Assembly (NCBI GenBank): GCA_951813045.1
Contig: CATOTF010000002.1
Location: forward strand, 3,410,001-3,474,000
Direction: 5' to 3'
Origin: an uncultured Rhizobiaceae bacterium
Lineage (GTDB): Bacteria > Pseudomonadota > Alphaproteobacteria > Rhizobiales > Rhizobiaceae
DNA: 64,000 bases
Shown: positions 9,417 through 20,107 of the stretch, in pieces
Layout of the letters: the number at the start of each line of letters is the position of its first letter
How positions within the stretch are numbered: position 1 is the first letter of the stretch
Made by a program: the position numbers and the translations under genes
The notes under the pieces: generated by a model
Told to the model about the DNA's origin: nothing
What the model saw: the letters and a program-made list of their open reading frames with translations, nothing else
Database searches by the model: none

Positions 9417-10217
9417 TCAATATTGGGCAAAGTGGTAGGCTTTTCCCGAAGCCATTCCCCTGTTCGTACGCACCCTGAATCCAAACAGGGCATAGACATT
9501 GGATTCACCCACACGGGCCAGCGAAATTTCCATATCCCTGTTGGCCTTCATGAATTTGATGTGTTTCTTGAAGGGTCGTATGCCGGAAACCGGTTGGTAA
9601 CGCACGGCGCAGGTAAATGCCTCTCCGCGGAACCCTTTGGCTTTTACCAAGCGCTTGGACTTATACCTCAGGACAAGATTCATCCGCGCTTTTCCATCAA
9701 ACACCGGGACCACCCGATTGCAGATTTTGTTACCTTTACCAATATCCTTGGGCATTACGGGAAAAAGCAAGGAACTCACGGGGTCCAGCACATTCATTTT
9801 ATGTGCAGCCACAACGGGAATTGCCCCGGGTTTATATCTGACCTTCGGTGCGGAAGACACGGCAACAATATTGCCGTCAGCATATTTGAACTTCACGCCG
9901 CCCTTTTTCTTGTTCGACCGATAATCCAGTTTATGGTTTGCGGGCACCAGACGCGTGCCGGAAATGCGCCCCTTGCTTTCGAAATATGCCTTGGTATCAG
10001 CCACCAGCGACACCACCGCGTTCGTCCGCACCCCGCCGGATATCGTATAGGCCTTGTCTGAAAGAACGTAACTGTTGGCCATTTTTCCAACGTTCAAACC
10101 CAGAAAGGAGATGGAATATTTTGTGAGAAGTTTCGTATCCTGCGCAAAGGCGGAGCCGGGCACATAAGCCAAGGATGCAAGTATAAGCATCATTACATAG
10201 CGACAGAATAATAGCAT
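9417..10217 (-). CDS. DUF3108 domain protein, exported
   Basis: A 266-aa exported protein. The start at ATG 10217 is chosen because AGGAGGACC lies just upstream; an in-frame extension to 10268 has no such site. A signal peptide follows (MLLFCRYVMMLILASLAYVP, then GSAFAQ). The mature part is a DUF3108 beta-rich domain (YSISFLGLNVGKM, then NAVVSLVADTKAYFESKG). In rhizobia this gene sits between rpmB and the helicase, as it does here apart from the inserted arginine genes. The molecular function is unknown; a periplasmic or envelope role is inferred from export. Confidence 0.8.
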   Translation of the reverse strand: MLLFCRYVMMLILASLAYVPGSAFAQDTKLLTKYSISFLGLNVGKMANSYVLSDKAYTISGGVRTNAVVSLVADTKAYFESKGRISGTRLVPANHKLDYRSNKKKGGVKFKYADGNIVAVSSAPKVRYKPGAIPVVAAHKMNVLDPVSSLLFPVMPKDIGKGNKICNRVVPVFDGKARMNLVLRYKSKRLVKAKGFRGEAFTCAVRYQPVSGIRPFKKHIKFMKANRDMEISLARVGESNVYALFGFRVRTNRGMASGKAYHFAQY

Positions 10218-10454
10218 GGACAGGGGTCCTCCTATTTTCACTTGATTACGTCTCACGTTAAGCCACACTCACAGATGAGCGAAACAGACCCCCGTTGTGC
10301 ATCCATCCTCTGTAACATGTTTAATGCGGCAAAAGTAGGGACGCGGGTTGGGAATCGAGCACATCGATGCACAGCTCAACACCCTTGTAGTTTCAATAAT
10401 ATACCCTTGTTAATCGAACCCCAGCGCCGAGCGTCCATCCAGTGCCATGCCGTA

Positions 10455-10883
10455 TTATTGAGCAACATTGAGCAAAATACTTGTTTCACTGTTTAAAATG
10501 CCTGGAATCTCTCTTGTTCTCCGCAATAGGGCGTCGAATTCTGGCAGGCTGGAAGTTTCGATCTGGGCTACAAGATCCCATGCGCCATTTGTGCTGTGAA
10601 GGCTGATGATCTGCGGCATGCTTTTGAGTGTTTTCACAATTGATGATGTCAGGTTTCCCTGAACCTCAATTGTCATCACAGCACGCACGAGTTCCCCGCT
10701 ATTAGAAGCGTCAACATCAACGGTGAAACGCTGAATCGTACCAGAGTTGGTCAAACGCTCCATGCTTGTCTGAACGGTTGCACGGGAAACCCCAATCTGA
10801 TGCGCAAGCGTGGTAACGGACGCCCGCCCGTTCCTTTTAAGTGCCGCCAGCAATTTTCGGTCGTTCGACGTTAACTCACTCAT
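10455..10883 (-). CDS. Lrp/AsnC family transcriptional regulator
   Basis: A 142-aa amino-acid-responsive regulator. The N-terminal winged helix-turn-helix (residues 8-55: DRKLLAALKRNGRASVTTLA, then IGVSRATVQTSMERL) is followed by a RAM ligand-binding domain (VMTIEVQGN, then SLHSTNGAWDLVAQIE). It is divergent from the arginase and ornithine cyclodeaminase genes, with a palindrome in the shared promoter region. It therefore most likely controls them in response to arginine or ornithine, like the regulators beside arginine catabolic genes in Agrobacterium and Brucella. The ligand is inferred. Confidence 0.87.
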   Translation of the reverse strand: MSELTSNDRKLLAALKRNGRASVTTLAHQIGVSRATVQTSMERLTNSGTIQRFTVDVDASNSGELVRAVMTIEVQGNLTSSIVKTLKSMPQIISLHSTNGAWDLVAQIETSSLPEFDALLRRTREIPGILNSETSILLNVAQ

Positions 10884-10920
10884 CCCAATACCCGCTCATA
10901 TTGTAAACTTTGATCAGCAA

Positions 10921-10937
10921 TATGTATGAAATACATA
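10921..10937. promoter_or_regulatory. Probable Lrp-type operator
   Basis: A perfect dyad TATGTAT-GAA-ATACATA lies in the AT-rich 140-bp gap between the divergent Lrp/AsnC gene and the arginase gene. Its size and base composition fit Lrp-family operators. Two TTTGATCA motifs (near 10908 and 10962) flank it. Confidence 0.5.
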
Positions 10938-11023
10938 ACAAATTATACAATTTTCCCACTATTTGATCAATTAGAAACGCTTGATGATCATCGCAACACC
11001 AATATTAGTGGCGATTTATCTTC

Positions 11024-11962
11024 ATGGCGCCTTCAATATCAAATTGCATATTAATCGGAGCGCCGGTTGACAGTGGTGCTAGTCAGGCGGGCTGTTTGAT
11101 GGGTCCTGACAGCTTTCGAACAGCTGGATTGAAATCAACCCTCGAAGACATGGGTATTAACGTCAATGACTGGGGTAACATCGAACCAAAGTGTACTGAA
11201 ATAAAACGTCACCCCAATAAATCTATTCGCCATCTGAGCGAAACAAGCGGCTGGGCAAGCGCACTTGAGGAAGCAGCATTTCGCGCTGCAAAAACTACAC
11301 ACATGCCGATCTTCCTGGGTGGAGATCACAGCCTTTCAATTGGCACAGTTCCAGGTGTGACCCGCTACGCGGTTGAAACTGGGCGGGAACAATTTGTTCT
11401 TTGGCTGGATGCACACCCGGACATTCACACGTTGCAGACAACAACAAGCGGCAATCTACACGGGACACCTGTGGCCTATTTTACGGGGCAACCGGGCTTC
11501 GAGAATGCCTATCCGGGGCTCAAGCACCCGATTAAGCCGGCAAACATCTGCATGATGGGAATTCGATCTGTTGATCCATCGGAAAATACACATTTGCTGG
11601 AAAGCCAAATTGAGGTCCATGACATGCGCGCCATTGACGAGCGTGGCGTTGTTGCCCCGCTTCAAGGCTTTCTCGATCGCGTAATCAAAGCCAACGGCGT
11701 ATTACATGTCAGTCTTGATGTGGATTTTCTGGAACCCGATATCGCACCTGCCGTAGGCACAACGGTTCCCGGCGGGGCAACATTTCGCGAAGCCCATCTA
11801 ATTATGGAAATTCTGTGCGACAGCGGCCTGGTAACCTCCCTTGATATCGTTGAGCTCAATCCATTCCTCGACGACCGCGGCCGTACTGCCAAATTGATGG
11901 TGGACCTGTGCGCAAGCCTTTTGGGCCGCAAAGTGCTCGACAGACCAACATCAAGTCACTGA
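11024..11962 (+). CDS. rocF: Arginase
   Basis: This enzyme hydrolyses L-arginine to L-ornithine and urea with a binuclear manganese centre in the cytoplasm. The 312-aa product has the ureohydrolase motifs. GGDHS is near residue 104, DAHPDIHT near residue 129 (the usual DAHxDxNT with His for Asn), and [17 protein letters not shown] near residue 230. The ornithine-type arginase region [10 protein letters not shown] is also present. Ornithine cyclodeaminase follows 40 nt downstream, so the pair converts arginine to proline. Agmatinase or related ureohydrolases are less likely because of the SGNLHGMP-type block and the neighbour. Confidence 0.9.
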   Translation: MAPSISNCILIGAPVDSGASQAGCLMGPDSFRTAGLKSTLEDMGINVNDWGNIEPKCTEIKRHPNKSIRHLSETSGWASALEEAAFRAAKTTHMPIFLGGDHSLSIGTVPGVTRYAVETGREQFVLWLDAHPDIHTLQTTTSGNLHGTPVAYFTGQPGFENAYPGLKHPIKPANICMMGIRSVDPSENTHLLESQIEVHDMRAIDERGVVAPLQGFLDRVIKANGVLHVSLDVDFLEPDIAPAVGTTVPGGATFREAHLIMEILCDSGLVTSLDIVELNPFLDDRGRTAKLMVDLCASLLGRKVLDRPTSSH

Positions 11963-12002
11963 ACCAAAAGCATCACAAACGAGACCGACAAAGGAAGGCA
12001 CC

Positions 12003-13079
12003 ATGTTTCATTCAACCAACCCCAACCCTTCAAAACTGGCGCTGGTTCCCTTTGTCAGCGTCGATAATATGATGAAAATCGTCAACACAATTGGCGCTTC
12101 AAAAGTTATTGCAGAAATCGCGGAATATATTGAGGCCGATTTTTTGCGATGGGACATGTTCGACAAAACCCCACGCGTAGCTGCGCATTCTAAAGAAGGC
12201 GTCATCGAACTCATGCCCACCAGCGATGGCGAAACCTATGGTTTTAAATATGTAAACGGCCATCCGGCCAATATGGCCCGTGGTTTTCAAACGGTGAATG
12301 CATTCGGTGTGCTGGCGCGGGTGGACAATGGTTATCCGGTATTGGTTTCTGAAATGACCATCCTTACAGCGCTACGAACTGCTGCTACATCTGCGGTTGC
12401 CGCTAAACACCTGGCCCCAAAGAACGCAAGGATAATGGGCATGATTGGTAACGGCGCACAATGTGAATTTCAGGCGCTCGCGTTCCAACAGATTGTTGGT
12501 ATCGACACGGTGAAATTGTTCGATATTGACTCGAAAGCCACACAAAAGGCGGCGCGAAACCTCTCTGATAGTGGGTTAACCGTCATCTCGTGTAAAACGG
12601 CCGAGGAAGCGGTAGCGGGTACCCAAATCATCACAACCTGCACGGCCGACAAGCAAAACGCCACGGTTCTCACCGACAACATGATCGGCTCAGGCATTCA
12701 CATTAACGCAATCGGCGGGGATTGCCCCGGCAAAACAGAACTCCACAGAGATATCTTGCTGCGCTCAGACATTTTTGTTGAATACCCGCCCCAAACCCGC
12801 GTCGAGGGCGAGATTCAGCAATTGGATGATGACCATCCAGTCACTGAACTCTGGCAGGTTATGACAGGTCAAACGCAAGGGCGGACGTCTGATAATCAAA
12901 TCACGCTGTTCGATAGTGTTGGCTTTGCAACAGAGGATTTCTCAGCCTTGCGATATATCCACGATCAGTTGCAACCAACAGGGCACTTTGTTGAACTCGA
13001 CCTCCTCGCAGACCCGGATGATCCGCGTGATTTGTTTGGCATGGTGCAACGCGCAAAAACGAACTCCTCCTCAAACTAG
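12003..13079 (+). CDS. Ornithine cyclodeaminase
   Basis: A 358-aa NAD-dependent enzyme that converts L-ornithine to L-proline and ammonia. It has the mu-crystallin/OCD fold with a Rossmann segment near residue 142 (GMIGNGAQCEFQALAF). The conserved substrate region TALRTAATSAVAAKHL is upstream of it, and NAIGGDCPGKTELH with DIFVEYPPQTRVEGE lies later. GAAGG-type ribosome binding (AGGAAGG) precedes ATG 12003. With the upstream arginase it forms a two-step arginine-to-proline route feeding carbon and nitrogen metabolism. Length matches the longer, proteobacterial OCD class. Confidence 0.9.
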   Translation: MFHSTNPNPSKLALVPFVSVDNMMKIVNTIGASKVIAEIAEYIEADFLRWDMFDKTPRVAAHSKEGVIELMPTSDGETYGFKYVNGHPANMARGFQTVNAFGVLARVDNGYPVLVSEMTILTALRTAATSAVAAKHLAPKNARIMGMIGNGAQCEFQALAFQQIVGIDTVKLFDIDSKATQKAARNLSDSGLTVISCKTAEEAVAGTQIITTCTADKQNATVLTDNMIGSGIHINAIGGDCPGKTELHRDILLRSDIFVEYPPQTRVEGEIQQLDDDHPVTELWQVMTGQTQGRTSDNQITLFDSVGFATEDFSALRYIHDQLQPTGHFVELDLLADPDDPRDLFGMVQRAKTNSSSN

Positions 13080-13225
13080 ACCAATCGAGTGATAACCGAC
13101 CAGTTTTGGGGTCTGTTTTATCTGTCATTGTCCCAAGAATGGGCTATTTCCCTTAGTCATTTTGCCTAAGTTTGGTAGCGTGGTTCTTCGGGCACTTAAA
13201 CCGCCATTTGAGTGCACGAGATACC

Positions 13226-13254
13226 TTGACGAAACAGGTTTATGGCCCTATGAC
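13226..13254 (+). promoter_or_regulatory. Sigma-70-type promoter for rpmB
   Basis: TTGACG (13226-13231) and TATGAC (13249-13254) are separated by 17 nt, about 115 bp upstream of rpmB. Identified by eye only. Confidence 0.45.
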
Positions 13255-13367
13255 ATCGCGACTTTCCCGGATCGTGAGAAAACGTCCTGCCCGCTCCAAT
13301 ACGGGGGCGAAGCGGAAAGGCTGTTGCAAACGGCCCAATTGATCCAAGATTATTTAAGGTGAGACCC

Positions 13368-13664
13368 ATGTCCCGCAAATGTGAACTAACCGGCAAAGGC
13401 GTCATGACAGGTAACAATGTCAGCCACGCCAACAATAAAACCCGCCGCCGTTTCCTGCCAAATCTGGTCAATGTAACGCTGATGAGCGAATCACTGAACC
13501 AGGGCATCCGTCTTCGTGTTTCCGCCTCTGCCCTGCGCACCGTTGAGCATCGCGGTGGCCTTGATGCTTTCTTGATGAAGGAAAAAGAAGGCAATATGTC
13601 GCCAAAAGCTGCGCTGATGCGCCGTCAGGTTGCCAAAAAACTGGCTGAAAACGCCGCTGCTTGA
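13368..13664 (+). CDS. rpmB: 50S ribosomal protein L28
   Basis: The 98-aa ribosomal protein bL28. The start at ATG 13368 gives the usual [20 protein letters not shown]; an in-frame ATG nine bases upstream is less likely. [11 protein letters not shown] and the C-terminal [16 protein letters not shown] region match alphaproteobacterial L28, including its longer C-terminus. An AAGGTGAG site lies just upstream and a clear terminator follows, so it is transcribed alone. It marks the middle of the conserved backbone between the DUF3108 and phytase-like genes. Confidence 0.96.
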   Translation: MSRKCELTGKGVMTGNNVSHANNKTRRRFLPNLVNVTLMSESLNQGIRLRVSASALRTVEHRGGLDAFLMKEKEGNMSPKAALMRRQVAKKLAENAAA

Positions 13665-13712
13665 GCCTAAAGCGCTCCATTTTATGGAGAATTAGCGCAA
13701 AACACCCAAAAA

Positions 13713-13737
13713 GGCGGCAAATTTGCTGCCTTTTTTG
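13713..13737 (+). terminator. Rho-independent terminator after rpmB
   Basis: GGCGGCAAA pairs with TTTGCTGCC (one G-T wobble), followed directly by TTTTTTG. It lies 49 nt past the rpmB stop. Confidence 0.88.
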
Positions 13738-13794
13738 TTGGACTGCACTCATCGTCACCTGCCCGCAATTGACGATGCCTAACCGACCCCCAAC

Positions 13795-14505
13795 ATGCAT
13801 TGTGATCCCGTCATGAATGACGCAACGACTCTTTCGACCAAAAATCTTTCCCTGTTTATCATCGCCATGGCCGTCGTAGTGGTCCTGTCGAATGTGCTTG
13901 TGCAGTTCCCGGTACAGGCCACGATTGGCACATATAATCTTGCTGACCTGCTGACATGGGGAGCGTTCACCTATCCGGTCGCATTTCTGGTAAATGATCT
14001 GACCAACCGCCGGTTCGGTCCGTCAAAGGCACGGATTGTGGTCACATGCGGTTTTGTTCTGGCGGTCATCTGCTCGGCAACAATCCCGCCATTACTCTTC
14101 AAGATGGGGCTTTTCCCATTTGAAATGTCTCCCGACCGCCTGTTGCGCATAGCTCTGGCGTCAGGCACCGCATTCCTTGTTGCTCAAATGCTGGATGTCG
14201 GGATATTCAACAGATTGCGCAATTCGGGTTGGTGGAAAGCACCGCTGTTCTCGACTCTGATCGGTTCAGTGATCGATACCAGCCTGTTTTTCTCGATAGC
14301 ATTTGCCGCCGGATTTGGTTTTCTGGGCGAAGGGGATGGATTTGCTTCCGAGACCGCCCCATTCCTTGGCCTGTTCGCTTCAGAACTCCCCCGCTGGGTA
14401 TCATGGACCGTTGGTGATTTTGGTGTAAAAGTTCTCGTGGGACTAACCATGTTGATCCCCTACGGCATCATCGCCCGACGCCCGGCAGTCATTCAGCCAG
14501 TTTGA
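13795..14505 (+). CDS. Queuosine precursor transporter, YhhQ/VUT family
   Basis: A 236-aa integral membrane protein with about six hydrophobic segments. The VUT-family landmark is YNLADLLTWGAFTYPVAFLV followed by NDLTNRRFG near residue 60. GTAFLVAQMLDVGIFNRLR and GSVIDTSLFFSIAF are also typical. E. coli YhhQ imports the queuosine precursors preQ0/preQ1; the same role here is by family. ATG 13813 (MNDATTLS) is an equally good start since neither has a clear ribosome binding site. The 3' end overlaps the convergent phytase-like gene by 17 bp. Confidence 0.85.
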   Translation: MHCDPVMNDATTLSTKNLSLFIIAMAVVVVLSNVLVQFPVQATIGTYNLADLLTWGAFTYPVAFLVNDLTNRRFGPSKARIVVTCGFVLAVICSATIPPLLFKMGLFPFEMSPDRLLRIALASGTAFLVAQMLDVGIFNRLRNSGWWKAPLFSTLIGSVIDTSLFFSIAFAAGFGFLGEGDGFASETAPFLGLFASELPRWVSWTVGDFGVKVLVGLTMLIPYGIIARRPAVIQPV

Positions 14506-15481
14506 ACTCCAGATAGAGTGTTCGCTGCATAAGCCAGTGATTGTTGTCCGACATCAGTGCAATCCGCGTCGACCCATCCGGCGCGGTAAAAACGCTGAGC
14601 GCTTCCATATTATCGATGGCATGGCGCTCAGAGGCTTCCAAAAGCGTATCTCCATCCAGCAGCGCGCCCGGCACAATTCCGGAACCTTTGATCCGGCGCA
14701 GACGCATGCCCGCTCCTCGCGCCAGAGAATACCGACGTTCCAGAACCAGCATGTCACCGGATGGCAGAAAATCAGCATCTGTGATAAAAAAGCCGTCCTT
14801 TTGGCGCATGGCCAGTTTTTGCAACTTCCCACCTATTAGAATAAAAGCCGGCGCACGACCCCGCCTTTCCCGATCAATCTCCGTCAAAACGATTAATCCT
14901 GGATAATACGCATGGTCTTTCGGGAGTGTAGCGATGGCCTCAAACGAAAAGCTATTACGGAAATCATCTACATTGAATGGTTCGGTCAAACGAATTGACG
15001 GGGTCTTAGGCAATTCATCACTGCGCCCGAAACGCAGCACCCGCATATCCATCTCGGCACTGACAAAGGCTATCCCGTTTGAAAACGTTAGTCCTTCGAT
15101 ATCCGAATCCCATTTGTGTTCGAACGGCTTTCCATTTGTGCCAAGAACGGGTGCCATAGTTCCGCTATCAATTCCGATTGGCACCCCGTCCGCTGCGCGT
15201 TTGATTTTCCCCTGCAGCCAAAATCCCGTGTCCGTGACAGCAGTGAGCTTGCTGTGCCCTTCAATACGCATTCCAGAAACCGCGCCAAAATGCTGGTTAT
15301 CCGAACGAAGAACCATGCCGCCGATAAACTCGAAGGCTCCAAATCGCGTCTTGCTCGGATCTGAATGTTCAAAGTGTTGAATAAGTTGGGCGTTTACCGG
15401 CGCTTCTTGCACTTGGGCGCGGGCAAAACCGGTTAGAAAATGGAATGATAGTACAACCAGCGCCAGACGCTTGAACATCAT
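14489..15481 (-). CDS. Esterase-like phytase-domain protein, exported
   Basis: A 330-aa secreted protein of the family annotated as esterase-like activity of phytase. A signal peptide is followed by Ala-Gln cleavage ([18 protein letters not shown]). The beta-propeller-like repeats carry [39 protein letters not shown] and [17 protein letters not shown]. The enzymatic activity is not well established for such proteins. Its start overlaps the cobT stop by a few bases, so it is translationally coupled to cobT. The cobT-phytase-like order is common in rhizobia. Confidence 0.82.
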   Translation of the reverse strand: MMFKRLALVVLSFHFLTGFARAQVQEAPVNAQLIQHFEHSDPSKTRFGAFEFIGGMVLRSDNQHFGAVSGMRIEGHSKLTAVTDTGFWLQGKIKRAADGVPIGIDSGTMAPVLGTNGKPFEHKWDSDIEGLTFSNGIAFVSAEMDMRVLRFGRSDELPKTPSIRLTEPFNVDDFRNSFSFEAIATLPKDHAYYPGLIVLTEIDRERRGRAPAFILIGGKLQKLAMRQKDGFFITDADFLPSGDMLVLERRYSLARGAGMRLRRIKGSGIVPGALLDGDTLLEASERHAIDNMEALSVFTAPDGSTRIALMSDNNHWLMQRTLYLEFKLAE

Positions 15482-17391
15482 CCTATCATGCCGGAAGCAC
15501 GGCGACGTTTGCTACGCCGTTTGCGTGTCGGCGTTTCTTCGTCGAAGAGAGACGCCAATTGGTCTGTCATGGCACCGGCAAGTTCTTCTGCATCAACAAT
15601 TGTAACAGCACGTTTGTAATAGCGTGTTACATCGTGGCCGATACCAATCGCCAGCAGTTCAACCGGTGATCTGTTTTCAATCTCGTCAATAATATGGCGC
15701 AAATGCCGTTCCAGATAATTGCCTGGATTGACGGAGAGGGTTGAATCATCAACCGGCGCACCATCAGAAATCATCATCATGATTTTGCGCTGTTCAGGTC
15801 GCGCGAGAAGACGCTCATGCGCCCATTCCAGCGCTTCTCCATCGATGTTTTCTTTCAACAGGCCTTCGCGCATCATCAGGCCAAGGTTCTTGCGAGACCG
15901 GCGCCAAGGAGCGTCTGCCGCCTTATAGATGATATGACGGAGGTCATTGAGGCGTCCGGGGTTGGCAGGCTTACCGGCTTTCAACCAGGCTTCGCGGGCC
16001 TGTCCGCCTTTCCAGGCTTTTGTGGTGAACCCCAGAATTTCAACCTTCACACCGCAACGTTCCAACGTGCGTGCCAAAATGTCAGCACAAGTTGCCGCTA
16101 CGGTAATTGGCCGTCCACGCATAGAACCGGAATTATCGAGTAAGAGCGTTACAACCGTGTCACGGAAATCTGTGTCCCGTTCCATCTTAAAGGAAAGCGG
16201 AGCGGTGCTGTCCGTCACAATCCGGGTCAATCGCGCGCTATCGAGATAACCTTCTTCCAGATCAAAATCCCAACCCCGGTCCTGCTGCGCCATTAACCGG
16301 CGTTGCAGCCGGTTGGCAAGGCGACCAACAACCCCCTGAAGATGGGCAAGCTGTTTGTCGAGAAAAGCGCGCAGCCGCTCAAGTTCTGCATCATCGCAGA
16401 GCTCCTCAGCCCGAATTTCCTCATCATCTATGGTTTGAAATGCTTTGTAGTCGGATGTCGGAGGCAGATTTGAAAGGGGCATATCCGGACGCTGGGCTTC
16501 ACCCGGTGTCTCGGTCTGGTCATCATCATCGTCGAACATTTCGTCGCCCGATGATTCACTGGCCTCCATTTCACCGGTTTCCTGTTCGTCACCGGATGCG
16601 TCTTGATCGTCAGGAGACGCTTCTTCGGAGCCTGTGGCTTCCTCAGTTTCTCGCTCCATATCCTCCTGTTGTTCCTGGTTCTGCTCTTCGTCCTGATTAT
16701 CGTCGCTTTGGTCGTCGTTGGGGTCCTGCCCCAACTCATCCGCCATTTCCAACTGAGCAATCAGATCTCGGGTGACCTGGGCAAACGCCTCCTGATTATC
16801 CAGGCATTTATCAAGATTTTCGAGCGAATTCCCGGCCCGTTCCTCAATCCAGTCCCTCCAGAAATCGACAACCGTTTCTGCAGATTTCGGCGGGCGACGA
16901 CCGGTAATCTTTTCCCGAACAAGCATCGCAACAGCGTCTTCCAGGGGTGCTTCCTCACGACTGGCAATATCACGGTGACCCGCACGGTGAAACTTATCCT
17001 CCAGCATACAGTCCAGATTATGAGCCATGCCCTCCATGGCTTTCGATCCGATGGCTTCAACCCGGGCCTGTTCGACAGCGTTAAACACCGCACGCGCATT
17101 ATCTCCAACCGGCTGCAACTGCGCGTGGACACCGCTGTCGTGCTTGGCAAGGCGCAGTGCCATGGAATCGGAAAGGCCCCGGGTTATGGCAACCTCGGTC
17201 TCAGACGGTTTTTTCGATGGTTCCGGCAGCCGTACGCGCTGTCCTGCAATGCCAGGCTTGTCCTTACCAAAAGTAATTTCCAGCTCCGCATCTTGGGCAA
17301 TAGCCCGCATGCAGGAGGATACGGAGGTTTTCAGCGGTTCAACATCTGCAATAGACGCTGTATTTCCTGAGTTATCGCCGATACGGGACAT
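15478..17391 (-). CDS. cobT: Cobaltochelatase subunit CobT
   Basis: A 637-aa subunit of the ATP-dependent aerobic cobaltochelatase CobNST, which inserts cobalt into hydrogenobyrinic acid a,c-diamide during B12 synthesis. The middle has a very acidic, low-complexity region (about residues 215-305, rich in D, E and Q). The C-terminal von Willebrand A domain carries the MIDAS motif DNSGSMRG, and [12 protein letters not shown] follows. The C-terminus is strongly basic. cobS lies upstream on the same strand, separated by a methyltransferase gene. cobN is not in the window. Confidence 0.94.
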   Translation of the reverse strand: MSRIGDNSGNTASIADVEPLKTSVSSCMRAIAQDAELEITFGKDKPGIAGQRVRLPEPSKKPSETEVAITRGLSDSMALRLAKHDSGVHAQLQPVGDNARAVFNAVEQARVEAIGSKAMEGMAHNLDCMLEDKFHRAGHRDIASREEAPLEDAVAMLVREKITGRRPPKSAETVVDFWRDWIEERAGNSLENLDKCLDNQEAFAQVTRDLIAQLEMADELGQDPNDDQSDDNQDEEQNQEQQEDMERETEEATGSEEASPDDQDASGDEQETGEMEASESSGDEMFDDDDDQTETPGEAQRPDMPLSNLPPTSDYKAFQTIDDEEIRAEELCDDAELERLRAFLDKQLAHLQGVVGRLANRLQRRLMAQQDRGWDFDLEEGYLDSARLTRIVTDSTAPLSFKMERDTDFRDTVVTLLLDNSGSMRGRPITVAATCADILARTLERCGVKVEILGFTTKAWKGGQAREAWLKAGKPANPGRLNDLRHIIYKAADAPWRRSRKNLGLMMREGLLKENIDGEALEWAHERLLARPEQRKIMMMISDGAPVDDSTLSVNPGNYLERHLRHIIDEIENRSPVELLAIGIGHDVTRYYKRAVTIVDAEELAGAMTDQLASLFDEETPTRKRRSKRRRASGMIG

Positions 17392-17395
17392 GGCC

Positions 17396-18349
17396 TCAGG
17401 CTCCCTTTATGCCGGACAATACGGATGCACCAATTTTGGCGGGCGAACCCAGCTTTTTGCTCGCCAGAGTTTCCTCCATCCGTACAATATTCTTGTGAAT
17501 GAATTTGGACTTCTTTGCGACACTTGCACCATTTTGATTGTGCGCTTCAATTACTTTCAACACATCCGCGGCGTTGACCCCGTTGAGCGCTGTTTGTACA
17601 TCTGCAACAGAACCTGCTTTTTCGAAGAAAACCCCGGTACTGTCCGCACTGCGCTGTGCAGATCTATCACATTCTTTCAACCCGACAAGACCACCTGCCG
17701 CTCGCAAGGTCCAGGGACTGAAGTTAAATATGTGTCCGTAATGGAACATATTCCCTTTTGATTTCAGCTTCGTATAGCTGAATATGTTGGGCACTTCGAC
17801 ATATATAACGCCATCGTCCTTTAGCCAAGAAGACAGGAGCGTCAAATAGCGAACCGGGTCATTCAAATGTTCCATGACATGGCTCAAATTTATGAAATCA
17901 AACGACTTTTCATCGAACTCAGCTTTGAGGGTTTCCAGCGTAGCCACATCAACATTCAGGTCTGAACGACAATAGGCGGCATACTCCTTATTCGGCTCAA
18001 TGCCCTTTGCATCTTTTCCCATCTGACCCATGGCGAAGACAAACTCACCGCTACCGGCTCCCACGTCCAATACGGTTTGCGCATTCTCAAACATATCGGA
18101 GAATCGGGTCAGGTGTTCACGGGCGCGGCGAAAATTTCGGATAATCTGGCGACCGCGGGGGCGGAAACTGCCCTTATATTGCTTGCGATAATCTTCAGAA
18201 TAAAAGCGCGCCAACTCAATGTCGTTTGGAATAGGCCTGTTGAAAACGAGCCCGCAACCGCCGCAAACACAGGTTTCCAATGCGTTGCCATGACGATCCC
18301 GCACAGAGACCGTTTTTGCCGTTTCAGTTTTGCAAAGCAGACAAGCCAT
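17396..18349 (-). CDS. Class I SAM-dependent methyltransferase with N-terminal zinc ribbon
   Basis: A 317-aa methyltransferase. The N-terminus has a CxxC pair (CLLC) and [13 protein letters not shown], the zinc-ribbon pattern of methyltransferases that modify sugars or cell-surface glycans. The SAM site is [38 protein letters not shown] is the post-motif block common in this family, and a [14 protein letters not shown] segment follows. ATG 18349 is preferred to a TTG at 18367. It is inserted between cobS and cobT on the same strand, an unusual place; nothing links it to B12. The substrate is unknown. Confidence 0.82.
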   Translation of the reverse strand: MACLLCKTETAKTVSVRDRHGNALETCVCGGCGLVFNRPIPNDIELARFYSEDYRKQYKGSFRPRGRQIIRNFRRAREHLTRFSDMFENAQTVLDVGAGSGEFVFAMGQMGKDAKGIEPNKEYAAYCRSDLNVDVATLETLKAEFDEKSFDFINLSHVMEHLNDPVRYLTLLSSWLKDDGVIYVEVPNIFSYTKLKSKGNMFHYGHIFNFSPWTLRAAGGLVGLKECDRSAQRSADSTGVFFEKAGSVADVQTALNGVNAADVLKVIEAHNQNGASVAKKSKFIHKNIVRMEETLASKKLGSPAKIGASVLSGIKGA

Positions 18350-18375
18350 CACGCCTTGGGGCGACAAGCACCGGC

Positions 18376-19350
18376 CTATGCCAGCGCCAGATTTGCCGCG
18401 CTCTCCTTGAGTTCTTCACCAAACGCCCGCTGGTAGAATTCCGCCACCAGTGAGCGTTCAAGCTCATCACATTTGTTCAGGAATGTCAGGCGGAATGCAA
18501 AGGACACGTCGCCAAATATCTCAGCGTTTTCCGCCCATGTGAGAACGGTACGTGGGCTCATGACCGTTGACAGATCACCATTTATAAACGCAGCACGGGT
18601 CATATCCGCAACGCGCACCATTTTGGAAACGGTATCTTTGCCCTCGGCTGTTTTGCCAAGCTCTGTCTTCGCGGTGATAATACCGGCTTCCTGATCATGC
18701 GGTAGATAGTTCAGCGTGGTAACGATTGACCAGCGGTCCATCTGACCCTGGTTGATCTGTTGTGTACCGTGATAAAGGCCTGATGTATCCCCCAGACCAA
18801 CGGTATTGGTTGTGGCAAACAGGCGGAAGGCCGGATGAGGTTCGATCACGCGGTTTTGGTCAAGCAGGGTCAAACGACCCGCAACTTCCAGAACCCGCTG
18901 GATGACGAACATCACATCGGGGCGTCCGGCATCATATTCATCAAACACAAGCGCAACATTATTCTGTAACGCCCAGGGCAAGATACCGTCTTTAAACTCG
19001 GTGACCTGTTGGCCATCCTTGAGCACAATCGCGTCCTTACCAAGAAGATCGATACGCGAGATATGGCTATCGAGGTTCACCCGAACTGTTGGCCAGTTCA
19101 ACCGTGCACCAACCTGCTCAATATGGGTAGACTTACCCGTGCCGTGATAACCGGTGACCATAACACGTCGGTTGTGGGCATAGCCCGCCAGAATAGCCAA
19201 CGTCGTGTTCTTGTCGAATAGGTAATCCTCATCGATCGGAGGAACGTGCTCTGTTGGCTCAGAATAGGCAGGTACAGTCAGATCACTATCGATCCCAAAA
19301 ACTTCCCTGACCGAGACCTCACGGTCCGGCAGATTATCTTGTTCGCTCAT
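18376..19350 (-). CDS. cobS: Cobaltochelatase subunit CobS
   Basis: A 324-aa AAA+ ATPase that, with CobT, drives cobalt insertion by CobN. Walker A is [10 protein letters not shown] near residue 70, Walker B is [13 protein letters not shown], and sensor 1 is [23 protein letters not shown] 19350 ([12 protein letters not shown]) is chosen; a 12-residue extension to 19386 is possible. The C-terminal [17 protein letters not shown] block is typical of the family. Neighbours are the DnaJ-domain gene upstream and the methyltransferase and cobT downstream, all on one strand. Confidence 0.94.
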   Translation of the reverse strand: MSEQDNLPDREVSVREVFGIDSDLTVPAYSEPTEHVPPIDEDYLFDKNTTLAILAGYAHNRRVMVTGYHGTGKSTHIEQVGARLNWPTVRVNLDSHISRIDLLGKDAIVLKDGQQVTEFKDGILPWALQNNVALVFDEYDAGRPDVMFVIQRVLEVAGRLTLLDQNRVIEPHPAFRLFATTNTVGLGDTSGLYHGTQQINQGQMDRWSIVTTLNYLPHDQEAGIITAKTELGKTAEGKDTVSKMVRVADMTRAAFINGDLSTVMSPRTVLTWAENAEIFGDVSFAFRLTFLNKCDELERSLVAEFYQRAFGEELKESAANLALA

Positions 19351-19489
19351 GGAAAAAGCTCTTGCAGGTTCGGATGGCCGGGCCATCCGTCAGGTTTCAA
19401 TTAATTCGTTCCGGCAGGGTCTAGCAGAACCCGCCAGACACTCAAAGAGGGGCGGGTAAATTTTGTGCGTGAATTTATATTATCCGCAC

Positions 19490-20107
19490 CTAGCAAAGAC
19501 CCGCGGATTTTAAATGCTTATAAGCTTGGATAATCTGTCGCAGGCGATCTTCCGAAGAACGGTCGCCTCCATTGGCATCCGGGTGGTTCTGCTTCACTAG
19601 CGACTTGTATTTCTTGGTGATATGCTCGCTTGATGCGGTCGAAGGAAGCCCAAGATCGTGCAGCGCTTTTTCTTCCAGCCGTTTCAGCTTGCGTGGGCCA
19701 CCCCCCGTTGAAATTCGTTTCCCGTCGGGCGTGTAACGCGTCTTTACCTTGGAATGCCAGGTTGGCGTTGCCCGCAACGTGCTGGGATCCACAGCCTCCC
19801 CGGGTTTACGACCAGACGCTTTCCAGGTGGGCCGGTGCCCGGTAATATTTTCCTTTTGATACTTCGCAATCTCATCGTCATTGAGACCGGAGAAGTAATT
19901 GAAATTCTTGTTATATTGGCGAACGTGATCAAGACAAAAGCTCAGGTATTGGCCTTCACGATTACGGCCCATGGGTGCCTTGTGGGCACCGGGATTTTCG
20001 CACCCTTCCCAGGCGCATTTATTGGCAGCACGCGCTTCGGCTTCCTTTTTTTTCGCCCCGCGGGGCTTGATGCGAATTTTATCGAATATGTCAGAATTAG
20101 AAGCCAT
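19490..20107 (-). CDS. DnaJ-domain protein, alphaproteobacterial type
   Basis: A 205-aa protein with the J domain at the C-terminus (about residues 150-205). The HPD motif is in VKQNHPDANGGDR. The N-terminal half carries a possible zinc site: CAWEGC near residue 32 and CLDH near residue 58. The start MASNSDIFDKIRIKPR is typical of this small family, which sits beside cobS and bolA in many alphaproteobacteria. It presumably stimulates an Hsp70; its client is unknown. It is divergent from bolA with a 150-bp shared upstream region. Confidence 0.88.
   Translation of the reverse strand: MASNSDIFDKIRIKPRGAKKKEAEARAANKCAWEGCENPGAHKAPMGRNREGQYLSFCLDHVRQYNKNFNYFSGLNDDEIAKYQKENITGHRPTWKASGRKPGEAVDPSTLRATPTWHSKVKTRYTPDGKRISTGGGPRKLKRLEEKALHDLGLPSTASSEHITKKYKSLVKQNHPDANGGDRSSEDRLRQIIQAYKHLKSAGLC

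Noticed and set aside
13162-13362. A 66-codon open frame just upstream of rpmB
   Set aside because: It starts with TTG, has no ribosome binding site or known domain, and covers the probable rpmB promoter, so it is more likely leader DNA.
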